Counted from the first letter of the stretch, positions 1-8,706 are shown. The stretch: DNA of 64,000 nucleotides from Spirosoma sp. KCTC 42546 (GCF_006965485.1 NZ_CP041360.1:2294001-2358000); one strand, 5' to 3'. Notes: a model not told the origin generated them from the letters alone. Translations and numbers: made by a program.

Positions 1-327
1 TCGGGTTCTACGGGCTATTCACTGAGTTGTGGGGGACCGGTTTTATTACCGCATACGGGTAGCCTGATTATTACACCCATTAGCCCGCATAACCTGAACG
101 TTCGGCCAATGATAGTGATGGACACTTGCCAGTTTACGTTTGAGGTTGAAAGCCGGAGTGGTAACTTCCTTGCCGCACTGGATTCCCGCTCGTTTACCGT
201 TGATACCTCCGTTCGGATCAGCCTTCAGAAAGAAACATTTAAGGCGCGGTTAGTTAAACTTAGCGACGATAACTTCCTGAACACGTTGCGTAGTAAACTT
301 AATTGGGGTTGGGATATCCGTAATTAA
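1..327 (+). CDS. nadK: NAD kinase, C-terminal part (5' end outside window)
   Basis: The frame is open from base 1 and ends with TAA at 325-327, so this is the 3' part of a gene that starts upstream. The first residues read SGSTGYSLSCGGP, the conserved glycine-rich GSTAYSLSAGGP signature of ATP-NAD kinase, followed by TPISPHNLNVRP, also typical of the family (xSPHxLxxRP). NAD kinase phosphorylates NAD to NADP in the cytoplasm using ATP or polyphosphate. The remaining beta-rich tail ends in WDIRN. An internal ATG at 109 is not the true start because the conserved motif lies before it. A barrel protein of the DUF6089 type follows 172 bases later, an order I recall from other Cytophagales. Family identity is confident; the symbol rests on the family. 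Confidence 0.9.
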   Translation, partial: SGSTGYSLSCGGPVLLPHTGSLIITPISPHNLNVRPMIVMDTCQFTFEVESRSGNFLAALDSRSFTVDTSVRISLQKETFKARLVKLSDDNFLNTLRSKLNWGWDIRN

Positions 328-499
328 CGAACCAATACCGGAGATTGTATACAGTCTGCTTTAGTTTTCTCAAATTCTCTCCATTTCCCATTTGTGGCAT
401 AATTTTTACGGTATACTGCCAATAAAAGCGTCAATCCGGCCGTTTCGGAATTGGTTGGCTTATGAGCTCAATCGGGGTTGATTCACCTATTTAAAGAGT

Positions 500-1480
500 A
501 TGAATAACTACAAGCAGTTGGTAATAAGCGCTGCGGCAGTTTGGTTGCTGACAGGTTTACTTACAGAAAGCTGGGCACAGCGACGACCAAACACGCATTT
601 CGTTCCGTATTCGTCGGTTACTTTTGGTGGAGGAACATCTACCTATTTTGGTGATCTGGCAGGCTATAGTCATCCGTTTAAATCATTATTTACGCTACCT
701 CGCTGGAATCTGGGCATTGGGTATACGCGCCAGTTTACGCCCAATTTTGCGGCCCGGGCTACGTTTACCTGGGCTCGGATTACGGGTGATGACTATACAT
801 TCGGCAAAAGTGATCCGAATAAATTTGCTGCTCAGTATGCTCGAAACCTGCACTTCCGAAATGATTTAAAAGAGTTCGCGGTTACGGGGATTTATAATTT
901 TATTGAGGATGGACGTAACTCAAGCGTTCGGGCAAAATTTACCCCCTACGTGTTTGGCGGTTTGGCCTTAGTGGCGCACAGCCCAGAAGCCCGAACACCT
1001 ACCGCCAGTGATACCAGTAACCAATATGGCGCACGTACGTGGGTAAAACTCCAGCCATTGCATACAGAAGGGCAGGGGCAACCTGGCTATCAAAAGCCGT
1101 ATTCGCTTGTAACCCTGGCCATTCCAGTTGGCATTGGCGCCCGATACAGACTTAATGAGAACTTTAATCTCGGTGTTGAAATAGGGTATCGGTATACATT
1201 TACCGACTACCTTGACGATGTGGGCGGACCTTATGCCTCTCCTGACGCCTTACAAGGCCTGGCAAAAACAATGTCAGATCGACGACTTGAGCCTGATGCC
1301 TCCCGTGTTAATGTTACGCGTAACCCGAGTGTGCAGGATTTCCGGCAGACGAACCCCGACCAATTTACCACGACTGCCATGCGTGGAGCCGATGGAATTT
1401 TTAATGATGGTTATTTACTGACTACCTTTTCAATTCAGTATATTATCCCCATAAAAATCAAGTGCCCACCTACCAAGTAA
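500..1480 (+). CDS. DUF6089-type outer-membrane beta-barrel protein
   Basis: A 326-residue protein with a signal peptide (hydrophobic residues about 8-24, cleavage after SWAQ near residue 27). The mature part has alternating aromatic/glycine strands such as GGGTSTYFGDLAGY, LGIGYTRQFTPNF and TPYVFGGLALVAH, and ends in a strand (TTFSIQYIIPIKIK) compatible with an outer-membrane barrel. The YFGDL and YVFGGL pieces resemble the DUF6089 family. Function is unknown; members often sit beside nadK and the BamA/UppS genes, so a role in envelope maintenance is only an inference. ATG at 500 is the natural start. A second, shorter barrel follows after 40 bases on the same strand and is probably co-transcribed. 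Confidence 0.75.
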   Translation: MNNYKQLVISAAAVWLLTGLLTESWAQRRPNTHFVPYSSVTFGGGTSTYFGDLAGYSHPFKSLFTLPRWNLGIGYTRQFTPNFAARATFTWARITGDDYTFGKSDPNKFAAQYARNLHFRNDLKEFAVTGIYNFIEDGRNSSVRAKFTPYVFGGLALVAHSPEARTPTASDTSNQYGARTWVKLQPLHTEGQGQPGYQKPYSLVTLAIPVGIGARYRLNENFNLGVEIGYRYTFTDYLDDVGGPYASPDALQGLAKTMSDRRLEPDASRVNVTRNPSVQDFRQTNPDQFTTTAMRGADGIFNDGYLLTTFSIQYIIPIKIKCPPTK

Positions 1481-1520
1481 ACTGTAGACAGAAAACATAT
1501 AGGTTACTGTCATCGAATTT

Positions 1521-2192
1521 ATGCATCGATACCGAATGAATATAGCCCGGCTGATTGTAGCTGGGCTTTTTATCAGTCTTAGCACGCAAGCGCAAAAAAT
1601 TGAACTTGGAGCCACGTTAGGCGGAATGCTTTGCAAAGGCGATGTGAATCCGGCCTTGAACCCCCGGTTGATTAGTCCGGCTATTGGTGGTTTTTTTCGG
1701 TATAACGCAACCCGATCCTTTTCCATGCGGGCAGGCGGCTCTATTGGCTCTTTCCGGGGTGAAGACCGTTTCAGTAGCGATCCTCTTCACCTGGCTCGTG
1801 ACTACTCTTATAAGACCAGTATTCAGGAATTATACATTGATTTTGAATACAATTTCCTGAATTACAAACCTCTGCCTAAAGCTAAAAACTGGACTCCGTA
1901 CATATTTGGTGGAATAGGCTTATGTAGATTCAATAATGATGTTATTCGGGCAGGGGGCGTTGTTACGTACCCACTTGGTATAGGTGTTAAGTATGAAATA
2001 AAGCGCCCCTGGAGTGTTGGTCTGGAGTTCGGTACACGGTTTACGCGGAACGATTACCTGGACGGTCTGGGCGATTTGACATTTGGTAAGGCAGTTACCA
2101 AAACGTCGCAGGGAAATCCGGCTCTATCAGATAGTTATACCTATGCTGCTCTAACAGTGAGCTACACCTTTTACAAAATCGTTTGTCCGTAG
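1521..2192 (+). CDS. DUF6089-like outer-membrane barrel protein, shorter paralogue
   Basis: A 223-residue exported protein. A signal peptide (IARLIVAGLFISLSTQAQ) follows either ATG 1521 or the in-frame ATG 1536; 1536 gives the cleaner N terminus. Body motifs KIELGATLGGMLCKGDVNP, TPYIFGGIGLCRFN and VGLEFGTRFTRNDYLDGLGD parallel the preceding gene (TPYVFGGLAL, LGVEIGYRYTFTDYLDDVGG), so the two look like tandem diverged paralogues. It ends in an amphipathic strand (YAALTVSYTFYKIVCP). Function unknown. A membrane-protein gene on the opposite strand converges 24 bases downstream and I see no clear terminator between them. Confidence 0.7.
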   Translation: MHRYRMNIARLIVAGLFISLSTQAQKIELGATLGGMLCKGDVNPALNPRLISPAIGGFFRYNATRSFSMRAGGSIGSFRGEDRFSSDPLHLARDYSYKTSIQELYIDFEYNFLNYKPLPKAKNWTPYIFGGIGLCRFNNDVIRAGGVVTYPLGIGVKYEIKRPWSVGLEFGTRFTRNDYLDGLGDLTFGKAVTKTSQGNPALSDSYTYAALTVSYTFYKIVCP

Positions 2193-2216
2193 CGAACGGA
2201 TTTCTTTGTACATCGC

Positions 2217-2954
2217 TTAGCCTGCCTGCCCCCATAGATACATAAGTATAAGTAACCCAAGAATGAGCGCGACCCAGCTCATAATAGCTCGACTACCTGG
2301 CGTTGGGCCATCGCGTAACACCTTAACCCCAAGCGGTACCAGCGCTATGCAGAGACCAGTGGTAGCGATTACCGAGGCTACAGAACTGCCTTTGAGTACA
2401 CCAAGCATTAGGGAAGACATCATGCCTAAGGCCAACGAGCGTAGTAGGCCGAGCGTGCCTGAGCGGTAAGCGCCGATGGCTAATATGATCCAGCCAAAGA
2501 GAATTGCTGCTGATAGGGTCGCAATGATATGGAAGGCCCCGTATGAGTTGGCAATGGCCTTTGTTGCCTGTTGCAGGCCCTGAATGTTCACTAATTGAAA
2601 AGCTAAATGATTAATACCGTAGTGAAAGGTGCGGGCAAATAGGCCTAGTATAACCAAGGTTCCGCCCCAGATTCCCCAGGCAGGTTCTTTATCGCCAATC
2701 AGTTTGGCGAGGGTAGCAATAGCGGGCCATAGTACTATGTTACCTGCCAGAAACAGGCTATAAGACGTAGTGAGTAGCACTGGATGTTCCTGGTAAGCTT
2801 TGAGCTGTTGAGGAAAGAAAAAGTCGAACTGTAGGCGGAGGAGTGTTCCAGCCAAAAGCAAAATCGGGCCAAGTAGTAACGTGGCTCCACCAACCCAGCG
2901 GCCCGGAAACCAGAAAGCTTCAATCTCAGTTGAATCCGTTTTTGTCGATGCCAT
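2217..2954 (-). CDS. Multi-pass inner-membrane protein of unknown function
   Basis: A 245-residue protein with about seven hydrophobic segments (roughly residues 17-40, 50-77, 92-108, 118-130, 143-163, 172-210 and 222-241) separated by short loops. I recognise no catalytic motif or named family. The N terminus is polar (MASTKTDSTEIEAFW) and starts at ATG 2954. It stands alone: upstream is a repeat-rich gap and downstream it converges on the barrel gene. A small integral membrane protein of general Bacteroidota type is all that can be said. Confidence 0.6.
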   Translation of the reverse strand: MASTKTDSTEIEAFWFPGRWVGGATLLLGPILLLAGTLLRLQFDFFFPQQLKAYQEHPVLLTTSYSLFLAGNIVLWPAIATLAKLIGDKEPAWGIWGGTLVILGLFARTFHYGINHLAFQLVNIQGLQQATKAIANSYGAFHIIATLSAAILFGWIILAIGAYRSGTLGLLRSLALGMMSSLMLGVLKGSSVASVIATTGLCIALVPLGVKVLRDGPTPGSRAIMSWVALILGLLILMYLWGQAG

Positions 2955-3104
2955 CTCTTTTTAAAAACAAGATACTTGCAATAAACAGTACTGTGCAATG
3001 CATACTATGTAAGCGGGCCTATTTTTAAATAAATGGTAATCGATAGCCAGATATAAAAGCACTCGTTTTCGCTGAAATGATAAACAGCCTCATAGATTAA
3101 ACAC

Positions 3105-3136
3105 AAAAAGCATCGCTGTTAGTGGCGATGCTTTTT
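3105..3136. terminator. Bidirectional hairpin terminator
   Basis: A perfect 12-bp stem (AAAAAGCATCGC at 3105-3116 with its complement at 3125-3136) around an 8-base loop, flanked by A-run and T-run so it can act on both strands. It lies downstream of the minus-strand gene ending at 3241 and overlaps the left arm of a longer inverted repeat. Confidence 0.6.
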
Positions 3137-3224
3137 CGTATTACCCCCAACCCCCTGAAGGGGGCTTTGCTCGACTATTCTCAACTTAAGCCCCCTTCAG
3201 GGGGTTGGGGGTAATACGAAAAAG
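3131..3224. repeat. 37-bp perfect inverted repeat with 20-base spacer
   Basis: Bases 3131-3167 are the exact reverse complement of 3188-3224. The arms contain the core CCCCCTGAAGGGGGCTT and run out to TTTTTCG. Similar C-run/G-run palindromes are common between genes in Bacteroidota genomes. There is no ORF inside, so this is a small dispersed palindrome rather than an insertion sequence. It sits between two minus-strand genes. Confidence 0.85.
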
Positions 3225-3240
3225 CTCATTGAAAGTGGTA

Positions 3241-3627
3241 TTAAGTGACTTGTACTTGTTTCTTTTCTGAAGTCGACCGGGTCCCTTTGTTAGTTGGGCG
3301 ACGTACGATGATGACGGCAATAGCCAGGGCAATCACGATAATTGCCCCTAAAACTGCACCCATCAATCGTTTCATTTCATGAAAAGGCAAGGTTATGTCC
3401 TGAGAAGCAAAGACCCGGTATTTAAGCAGGTCGATCTGCAGGCCGTTCATGTCCGATACGTCAAATGCTTGCTTGTAATGAATATCCTGCCCGTGTTTAT
3501 GAACATCGATTTGAATCAACAGGGTTTGACTATCCTCGGAAATTCGCGCTTGCACGTTGGAGTAGGAGGGCTGAGCCTGTACCGTTAGGTTCAGGCTCAG
3601 CATCAGACCAATCAATAGGTGTTTCAT
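3241..3627 (-). CDS. Small exported, C-terminally membrane-anchored protein
   Basis: A 128-residue protein read from ATG 3627, which begins a clean signal peptide (MKHLLIGLMLSLNLTVQAQ). A start nine codons earlier at 3654 would overlap the stop of the permease gene and add a polar leader, so 3627 is preferred. The central part (about residues 20-80) is polar and looks like a small beta domain; a transmembrane segment follows (GAVLGAIIVIALAIAVIIV, near residues 88-107), then a basic tail. It lies 19 bases after the permease stop and is probably the last gene of the PadR-permease operon. Function unknown; an accessory to the permease is an inference from position. Confidence 0.6.
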   Translation of the reverse strand: MKHLLIGLMLSLNLTVQAQPSYSNVQARISEDSQTLLIQIDVHKHGQDIHYKQAFDVSDMNGLQIDLLKYRVFASQDITLPFHEMKRLMGAVLGAIIVIALAIAVIIVRRPTNKGTRSTSEKKQVQVT

Positions 3628-3646
3628 GAGTAGATGGTTGTTTATG

Positions 3647-6391
3647 TTATTCACTTCGTAAACTCTTTACCGGATTCACGAGGGCGGCTTTTACCGTTTG
3701 GAAACTGACCGTTGCCAATGCAATCAGAACAGCCGCCAAGCCAACGCCTGCGAAAACCCATACGCTGATTGTGATGTGTTCCAGGTAATTATCCAGCCAG
3801 GTTTTCATTAAAAACCAGGCTAATGGCAAAGCAATCACCAGGGCAATGAGTACCAGTTTTACAAAGTCCTGCGATAACGTGATAATGATGTTGGCCAGAC
3901 TGGCGCCCATCACTTTCCGAATCCCAATCTCTTTGGTTCGTTGTTCGATGATCATCATAGCCACGGCGAACAGACCTAAGCAGGAGAGTAAAATGGCAAT
4001 GCTGGAGGCCAGACTACAGATACGCGACAGTTGCTCTTCATTCTGATACCAGGCATCGACGTTCTCATCCAGAAACGTGCCGATAAATTCTGACTGCGGA
4101 GCTACTTCTTTCCACACGTCTTTAAGCTTGTCCATTGTGCCCGCCAGGCTCTGCGGAGTAACGCGGACAAAAATGTACCGGATAGGCTCATCATGCGAAA
4201 GGTACATCGTAATGGGTTTGGCTTCGTCGGCCAGCGAATACAGGTGGAAATCGGGGACGACGCCAATAATCTGAGATTTTGTGTTCGACGAGTCGGCATC
4301 GTCGCCCATCAATACGCCTACCGGGTTAGGCTCGCCCATCATTTTGGCCATACTTGCCGTAATAATCACACGCTTCACAGAGTCAGTTGCATAGGTACGG
4401 TCGAAATCGCGGCCAGCTATTGGCTTAATGCTCAGGGTTTTCAGGTAATCGAAGTCGATTAATAGTAAATCGCTTGATACTTTTCTGCCTTTGTAGGTGA
4501 ATCCCATAGTCGAGCGGGAACTGACGTGATCTTTGCCTCGTCCCAGATTGACTCCGGTACCACTTATAGCCAATATCGAAGGATCGTTAGCCAGTGTATT
4601 ACGCAGGCGACCGAGCACCTGCCGACCATTCACCTGATTGCCAACCGGAATGCTGATAACCTGTTCTTTTTGGAAACCAAGTGGTCTTGTCCGCAGAAAA
4701 TCCAATTGCTGCGACGCAATAATTGTGCAACAGGCCAGCAGGCTCGACATAACAAATTGTGTAACAATAAGCGAGTTGCGTATGGCACCGGGGCGTTTGA
4801 TCGACAGTTTGCCTTTCAGCACTTCTACCGCATTGAACTTCGCCATTTGCCAGGCAGGATAGCCCCCTGCCACGAACGTGACTGCCACAAATACGCCCAG
4901 AATGACACCAATAAAACCCGGCTGAAGCATGTGCGCAAATTGGAGTTTGCCGTCAAAAGTGGCGTTGAACAGCGGTAGAAGCAGGTAGGTGAGCAGCACG
5001 CCTACTAAGAATCCAACAAGACAGATCAACGTTGATTCGCCCCAGATCTGGACAAAAAGCTGGTTTTTGAGCGCGCCCAACGCTTTTCGCACCCCCACCT
5101 CACGGGCACGGGTAAACGACCGGGCAATGCTTAAATTAATGAAGTTGATGCAGGCAATCAGCAGGATGAAAAAGGCGATACCCATTAGTGTATACACGAT
5201 GGCAATTGGTGTACCACCGCCCCCCGCTATATCCCGATCAAAATGTACTCGGGAAAGATTCTGTAATCGCACCGCAAATAAATCGCCACGCTGGTCGGGT
5301 TGGGCTCCTTTCTTTTTGAGTTCATCCAGCGCAGAGCGGTAATACTTCTGTGCGAAGGGCTTCAGGCGATTTTCGAACGTAGCCTGATCGACATGGGGTG
5401 GTAATTTTATATAAACAGTGTGCGAATTAGCAGTCCAATTATCTTTGTCGTGCTGATAAGCATATGAATTCTCGATCCGAATTAATGCGTCGTATTGAAT
5501 TGTGGAATTGTACGGTGCATCGCTAATGATACCAGTTACGATGTATTGCTTTTTATTATTGTCGTTGCCAATCAGCAGGGTTTTGCCTACAGGATCTTCG
5601 GTACCAAAGGCGGTTTTGGCCATGTTCTCGCTGATAACGACACTGCTTAAATTGTGAAGTGCGACTGCCCGATTTCCTTTAACGAGAGGAAACGAAAAGA
5701 TTTTCAGGAAATCCTCATCGGTTTGCAGGACCAGTTTATCGAAATATTTTCCCTTTACTTCTACCAGACTTTTTCGCCCAGTTAAAATGCGGGCTGCGGC
5801 TTCCAGTTCCGGAAAATCAGCTTTTAAGGCTGGCGTGAGGGGCAAAGGCATGTTACCACTTCGGAGCGCTTTTTCTGGGTCATTTGAGAAGAAGTAGGTC
5901 TGAAAAATACGGTCGTCGTCCTGATGGAAGTTATCGAATGTCAGGTGCAAATACGATCTGAGAAACAGGAAAATACAGACAACGAAGGCCACTGAGAGGC
6001 CAACGACATTGATGGTCGCATAGCCTTTGCTTTTCCAGAGGGTACGGAGGGCTATTTTAATATAATTATGGAGCATGTCGGGTTGTAGAATAAAGGTGGT
6101 TCGCGGGTTCGGCTCGAATCGTCGGGTTGTTGATTTGTAATGATGGGTGTTTGCCGAAATAGGTTGAGCACTACCCGAAGCGCGTCGCTTCAGGAAATAA
6201 GGCCGACAGAATTTAATGACCTCCAGAGCGTAAAGCTGGCGGGCTTTCTTCTCGCCAACTTCCTCTACCTGTAATTCAAACTGTTCATGCAGATCGCCTA
6301 GCAGCTCTTCCAGCAGGTAGGGCGGACACAACCACGTGAGCAGGCGATCGGCCCAGGCCGGTGGGTGGGGATATACGTTCGGCTTATCCAT
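3647..6391 (-). CDS. FtsX/MacB-type ABC transporter permease with N-terminal prefix domain
   Basis: A 914-residue protein from ATG 6391, which overlaps the PadR gene stop by 8 bases; the frame is open further upstream but only into regulator sequence. Residues about 1-70 form a soluble helical 'permease prefix' region (PPYLLEELLGDLHEQFEL). A transmembrane helix follows (GYATINVVGLSVAFVVCIFL), then a large periplasmic MacB-type domain, three helices beginning with GIAFFILLIACINFINLSIA, a second transmembrane/periplasmic repeat, and a terminal FtsX triplet (TKEIGIRKVMGAS is the typical coupling-helix motif). No ATPase gene is adjacent. Family members handle efflux or envelope signalling; the substrate cannot be told. 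PadR control is likely given the overlap. Confidence 0.85.
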   Translation of the reverse strand: MDKPNVYPHPPAWADRLLTWLCPPYLLEELLGDLHEQFELQVEEVGEKKARQLYALEVIKFCRPYFLKRRASGSAQPISANTHHYKSTTRRFEPNPRTTFILQPDMLHNYIKIALRTLWKSKGYATINVVGLSVAFVVCIFLFLRSYLHLTFDNFHQDDDRIFQTYFFSNDPEKALRSGNMPLPLTPALKADFPELEAAARILTGRKSLVEVKGKYFDKLVLQTDEDFLKIFSFPLVKGNRAVALHNLSSVVISENMAKTAFGTEDPVGKTLLIGNDNNKKQYIVTGIISDAPYNSTIQYDALIRIENSYAYQHDKDNWTANSHTVYIKLPPHVDQATFENRLKPFAQKYYRSALDELKKKGAQPDQRGDLFAVRLQNLSRVHFDRDIAGGGGTPIAIVYTLMGIAFFILLIACINFINLSIARSFTRAREVGVRKALGALKNQLFVQIWGESTLICLVGFLVGVLLTYLLLPLFNATFDGKLQFAHMLQPGFIGVILGVFVAVTFVAGGYPAWQMAKFNAVEVLKGKLSIKRPGAIRNSLIVTQFVMSSLLACCTIIASQQLDFLRTRPLGFQKEQVISIPVGNQVNGRQVLGRLRNTLANDPSILAISGTGVNLGRGKDHVSSRSTMGFTYKGRKVSSDLLLIDFDYLKTLSIKPIAGRDFDRTYATDSVKRVIITASMAKMMGEPNPVGVLMGDDADSSNTKSQIIGVVPDFHLYSLADEAKPITMYLSHDEPIRYIFVRVTPQSLAGTMDKLKDVWKEVAPQSEFIGTFLDENVDAWYQNEEQLSRICSLASSIAILLSCLGLFAVAMMIIEQRTKEIGIRKVMGASLANIIITLSQDFVKLVLIALVIALPLAWFLMKTWLDNYLEHITISVWVFAGVGLAAVLIALATVSFQTVKAALVNPVKSLRSE

Positions 6392-6722
6392 GACTGATGA
6401 TCGGGTAGGTGTTCGGAATCGAATCCCAGAGTTGATTGCGCACATCCCGCATCTCGCCCAGGGTTCGTTTCCCCAGGGCTGTAATACCGAACAGGCGTTT
6501 TCGCCGACCTCCCCGAGAGGCTGTGGCACCTCCCAGTTCAGAACTGACGAAGCCTTTTTCTTCTAAGCGATACAAGGCAATGTGTACCCCACTCAGGCTG
6601 ATTGTTCGGTCAGTACGCTGCTTAAGTTCGGCGGCTATAGTGACGCCATAAGCCCCACCCTCCAGCACAGCTACGGTGAGTAAAACCAGCTCTTCGAATT
6701 CCCCTAAATATGATCTTCCCAT
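6384..6722 (-). CDS. PadR-family transcriptional regulator
   Basis: A 112-residue protein. ATG 6722 (MGRSYLGEFEELVLL) matches the usual family N terminus; a GTG two codons earlier is less likely. The N-terminal winged helix contains LGEFEELVLLTVAVL, then GAYGVTIAAELKQRT, SGVHIALYRLEEKGFV and GRRKRLFGITALGKRTL, the order of the PadR helix-turn-helix and wing. The stop overlaps the permease start by 8 bases, so the two are co-translated and the regulator probably controls its own operon. No operator palindrome was identified with confidence. PadR proteins usually repress until a ligand or phenolic or drug-like effector binds. Confidence 0.88.
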   Translation of the reverse strand: MGRSYLGEFEELVLLTVAVLEGGAYGVTIAAELKQRTDRTISLSGVHIALYRLEEKGFVSSELGGATASRGGRRKRLFGITALGKRTLGEMRDVRNQLWDSIPNTYPIISHG

Positions 6723-7088
6723 TGGCACTACTGATTTGCTTATTATTTGCTAAACAAATGCCTTGCCAACTTCAGAAATGGGCTTTTGGGGCCTGATAAG
6801 GGCTATTTATATTCTGGAAGGGATTTTAGTTTGTCCAGAAACGGACAGTAGTCGTACAATTGCGGACAGGTTGATTGTAGTGCCGACCGTTGAGTCGTCG
6901 CACCGCCCGTCGGGTATATAGTTAATCGTTTGCTTCTCATTGCTGCATATCCATGTTGAAAAAACATGAGCTATACATTTAATGTCTAAATCATTAAAAA
7001 TCAACGAATTGAAAATATGGCGTGTAACTAAATTCTTAAATAAAGGAAATAAACTATATTGCATTGATTATAGTGGCTCGAAATTAGT
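6723..7088. other. Intergenic stretch with a partial dispersed-repeat copy
   Basis: About 365 bases with no supported gene. It carries the promoter side of the PadR operon. At 6876-6890 there is a 15-base match (TGTAGTGCCGACCGT) to the left arm of the inverted repeat at 39767-39835, followed by a related GC-rich piece, so it may be a decayed copy of that element. From about 6950 the sequence becomes AT-rich, as in the broken gene pair that follows. Confidence 0.45.
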
Positions 7089-7513
7089 ATGATATTTCAA
7101 TACGCAGACGATTTAAGCAAATTTGTGGTTCAATGTCCTCCCAATGATTATAAACCGTTAAACATTGCTGCTTATAGGTGGGTTTTTGACGAAATTGGAA
7201 ATCCAGATAACTTTAAACCCTTATACTACAAAAACCCTAGGCGTGTTTCTATATGGATGATTTGGGTAGATGTCAATCAATGGCTTTATCCATGTTTAAC
7301 AGCCTTGAAAGCGCTAAAAAACGTTTCAATTCTTTAAAGAAGCAACTTGGTAATAACGCTTACAAAGCATTAGGAACCCAAATAGCGTTTGAGAACATAA
7401 CAGAGAAGGACGGTGTTAATAGTGCAATAGATGGAAACGGTCACTTTAGTCATCATCCTGTTGAAGGATGTAACCATGAAAGTCGCTTTATAATCATTGA
7501 GCAGTTACCCTAA
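7089..7513 (+). pseudogene. Frameshifted AT-rich gene of unknown function (first of a pair)
   Basis: From ATG 7089 one frame reads YADDLSKFVVQCPPNDYKPL...KNPRRVSIW and then degenerates. From about 7256 the -1 frame continues coherently (DDLGRCQSMALSMFNSLESA...FIIIEQLP) to TAA 7511-7513. Adding one G to the GG at 7255-7256 would join both parts into a protein of about 141 residues. I do not recognise the family. Base composition is much more AT-rich than the neighbours, suggesting transfer. The next gene starts at the very next base (7514), so the two form an operon. Either the gene is decaying or a G was lost in the sequence data. Confidence 0.55.
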
Positions 7514-7986
7514 ATGGAAGCTTTAGTAGGCGCACATATCAAACAGTTGGATTTCATTCCATTTAAACATGGTGACTTGCTTTACCATGAAGGGCCGTTG
7601 CTATCCCACTTCAAAGACTCCATTAATCCAGATACTCATTATTTATATAAATGGTCTGATTGTAGTGAATCCATCAATAGGTGGATGATCATTAAGGTGA
7701 CATCAAATAGTCTAATTGATTTTCTAAGTAAGGGGATATCTATCAAATCATTAAAAATCAGCCCTTTGTATATTTTATTGATTTTGATAATCAGCATTCA
7801 ATAAACGACATAATATTGGTGGGAGTAGACGCTTTACCAGAAGGCTATTTACCTTCTGAAGACTCGCTATATGATGAAGTAGCGTATGAGGATTATGCCA
7901 AAACTTTACGTGTAAGGCTAAAATCTCGTGTAAGACTAAAATCTCAAGCTTTTAAGAATATAAGGCATGAACCTCGCTTGCCGTAA
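7514..7986 (+). pseudogene. Frameshifted AT-rich gene, DUF6575-like (second of a pair)
   Basis: Starts at ATG 7514, directly after the stop of the preceding gene. The first frame reads HGDLLYHEGPLLSHFKDSIN, HYLYKWSDCSESINRWMIIK and FLSKG; the coherent continuation (DIYQIIKNQPFVYFIDFDNQ, VDALPEGYLPSEDSLYDE) is in another frame from about 7735 and ends at TAA 7984-7986. One extra G in the GGGG run at 7732-7735 would restore a protein of about 157 residues. The GPLL...HYLY.W.D....RW pattern recalls DUF6575 proteins, seen near immunity-type genes, but that is from memory. It includes an in-frame tandem duplication at 7909-7944. AT-rich like its partner. Confidence 0.55.
7909..7944 (+). repeat. 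18-bp tandem duplication
   Basis: Bases 7909-7926 and 7927-7944 differ at one position and encode RVRLKS twice near the C terminus of the broken second gene. The 18-base unit keeps the frame. Confidence 0.8.
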
Positions 7987-8036
7987 ATTCTTTTGTAGTG
8001 ATGAATGTCCATGCGTACCAATAATAGATTTGAATT

Positions 8037-8597
8037 CTATTCTTTTCTTAATTCATACCATAGCTCCACCATGCCGCTTTTGTAGGCGGTCACGTCCTTC
8101 AGGTGCAGCGCTTGTTCCTGACCAAGTTGATCAAGAAATAATAGCCCATCGCCCAAAATAATAGGCAAAACGGATAGCCGGATTTCGTCTGCCAGTTTCA
8201 ACCGAATGAACTCGCTGGCAAGCACGGCTCCGCCTACAAGCCAGACATTGGTATAGTTTGGTTTTAGGTGTTCATTCACAAGTTTGTTGAGATCGCCCGA
8301 ATAGAATTCAACATTCGTTCTCTCAATTGGCAAGCTGCGGTGCGTGACGACAATAGTTGGCGTGTCTCCATACGCCCATCCATACGATTTCGACAGTTTC
8401 AGGGCGTGTTCATAGGTCCGGGCACCCATCACATAGCAATCTATTGTCTTAAGAAATTCCTCCGGGTCTTGCCCGGCAACCCCTTTCTCATAGCTGTCAG
8501 CCGTTTCAAACCAGGAAACGCTATTGTCTTTTTTAGCAATCATGCCGTCAAGACTGGAAACCATATGGATTGTGAGCGTGAAGGAGTCGGTTGGCAT
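8037..8597 (-). CDS. Dihydrofolate reductase-fold protein (RibD C-terminal family)
   Basis: A 186-residue cytoplasmic protein starting at ATG 8597. Motifs typical of the DHFR/RibD-C superfamily are visible: MVSSLDGMIAKKDNSVSW at the N terminus, then CYVMGARTYEHAL (the VxGRxTxE-like nucleotide site), TPTIVVTHRSLP, VWLVGGAVLASEFIRLKLAD (glycine-rich NADPH-binding loop) and RLSVLPIILGDGLLF. Such stand-alone proteins reduce unknown pterin- or riboflavin-like substrates with NADPH; the real substrate is not inferable. It is a single gene facing away from the broken pair. Confidence 0.82.
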   Translation of the reverse strand: MPTDSFTLTIHMVSSLDGMIAKKDNSVSWFETADSYEKGVAGQDPEEFLKTIDCYVMGARTYEHALKLSKSYGWAYGDTPTIVVTHRSLPIERTNVEFYSGDLNKLVNEHLKPNYTNVWLVGGAVLASEFIRLKLADEIRLSVLPIILGDGLLFLDQLGQEQALHLKDVTAYKSGMVELWYELRKE

Positions 8598-8706
8598 TGG
8601 GGAGATGGGATGTAAAAAGGTTGGCTTTAGTTAACTTGGCCTCCACCTAGTAAATAGATGAAGATTTTGTCCGCGCAGTAATCCGGCAGATTTAAACAAT
8701 AATATG

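Noticed and set aside
3131..3224. Insertion sequence or MITE with transposase
   Set aside because: No ORF within and no target-site duplication recognised; kept only as a palindromic repeat.
4526..4978. 150-codon plus-strand ORF antisense to the permease
   Set aside because: Lies entirely opposite a well-supported conserved gene; composition follows the shadow of its codons.
6807..7064. 85-codon minus-strand ORF in the gap before the broken pair
   Set aside because: No motif, no leader or ribosome site, starts in AT-rich sequence and overlaps the repeat fragment at 6876.
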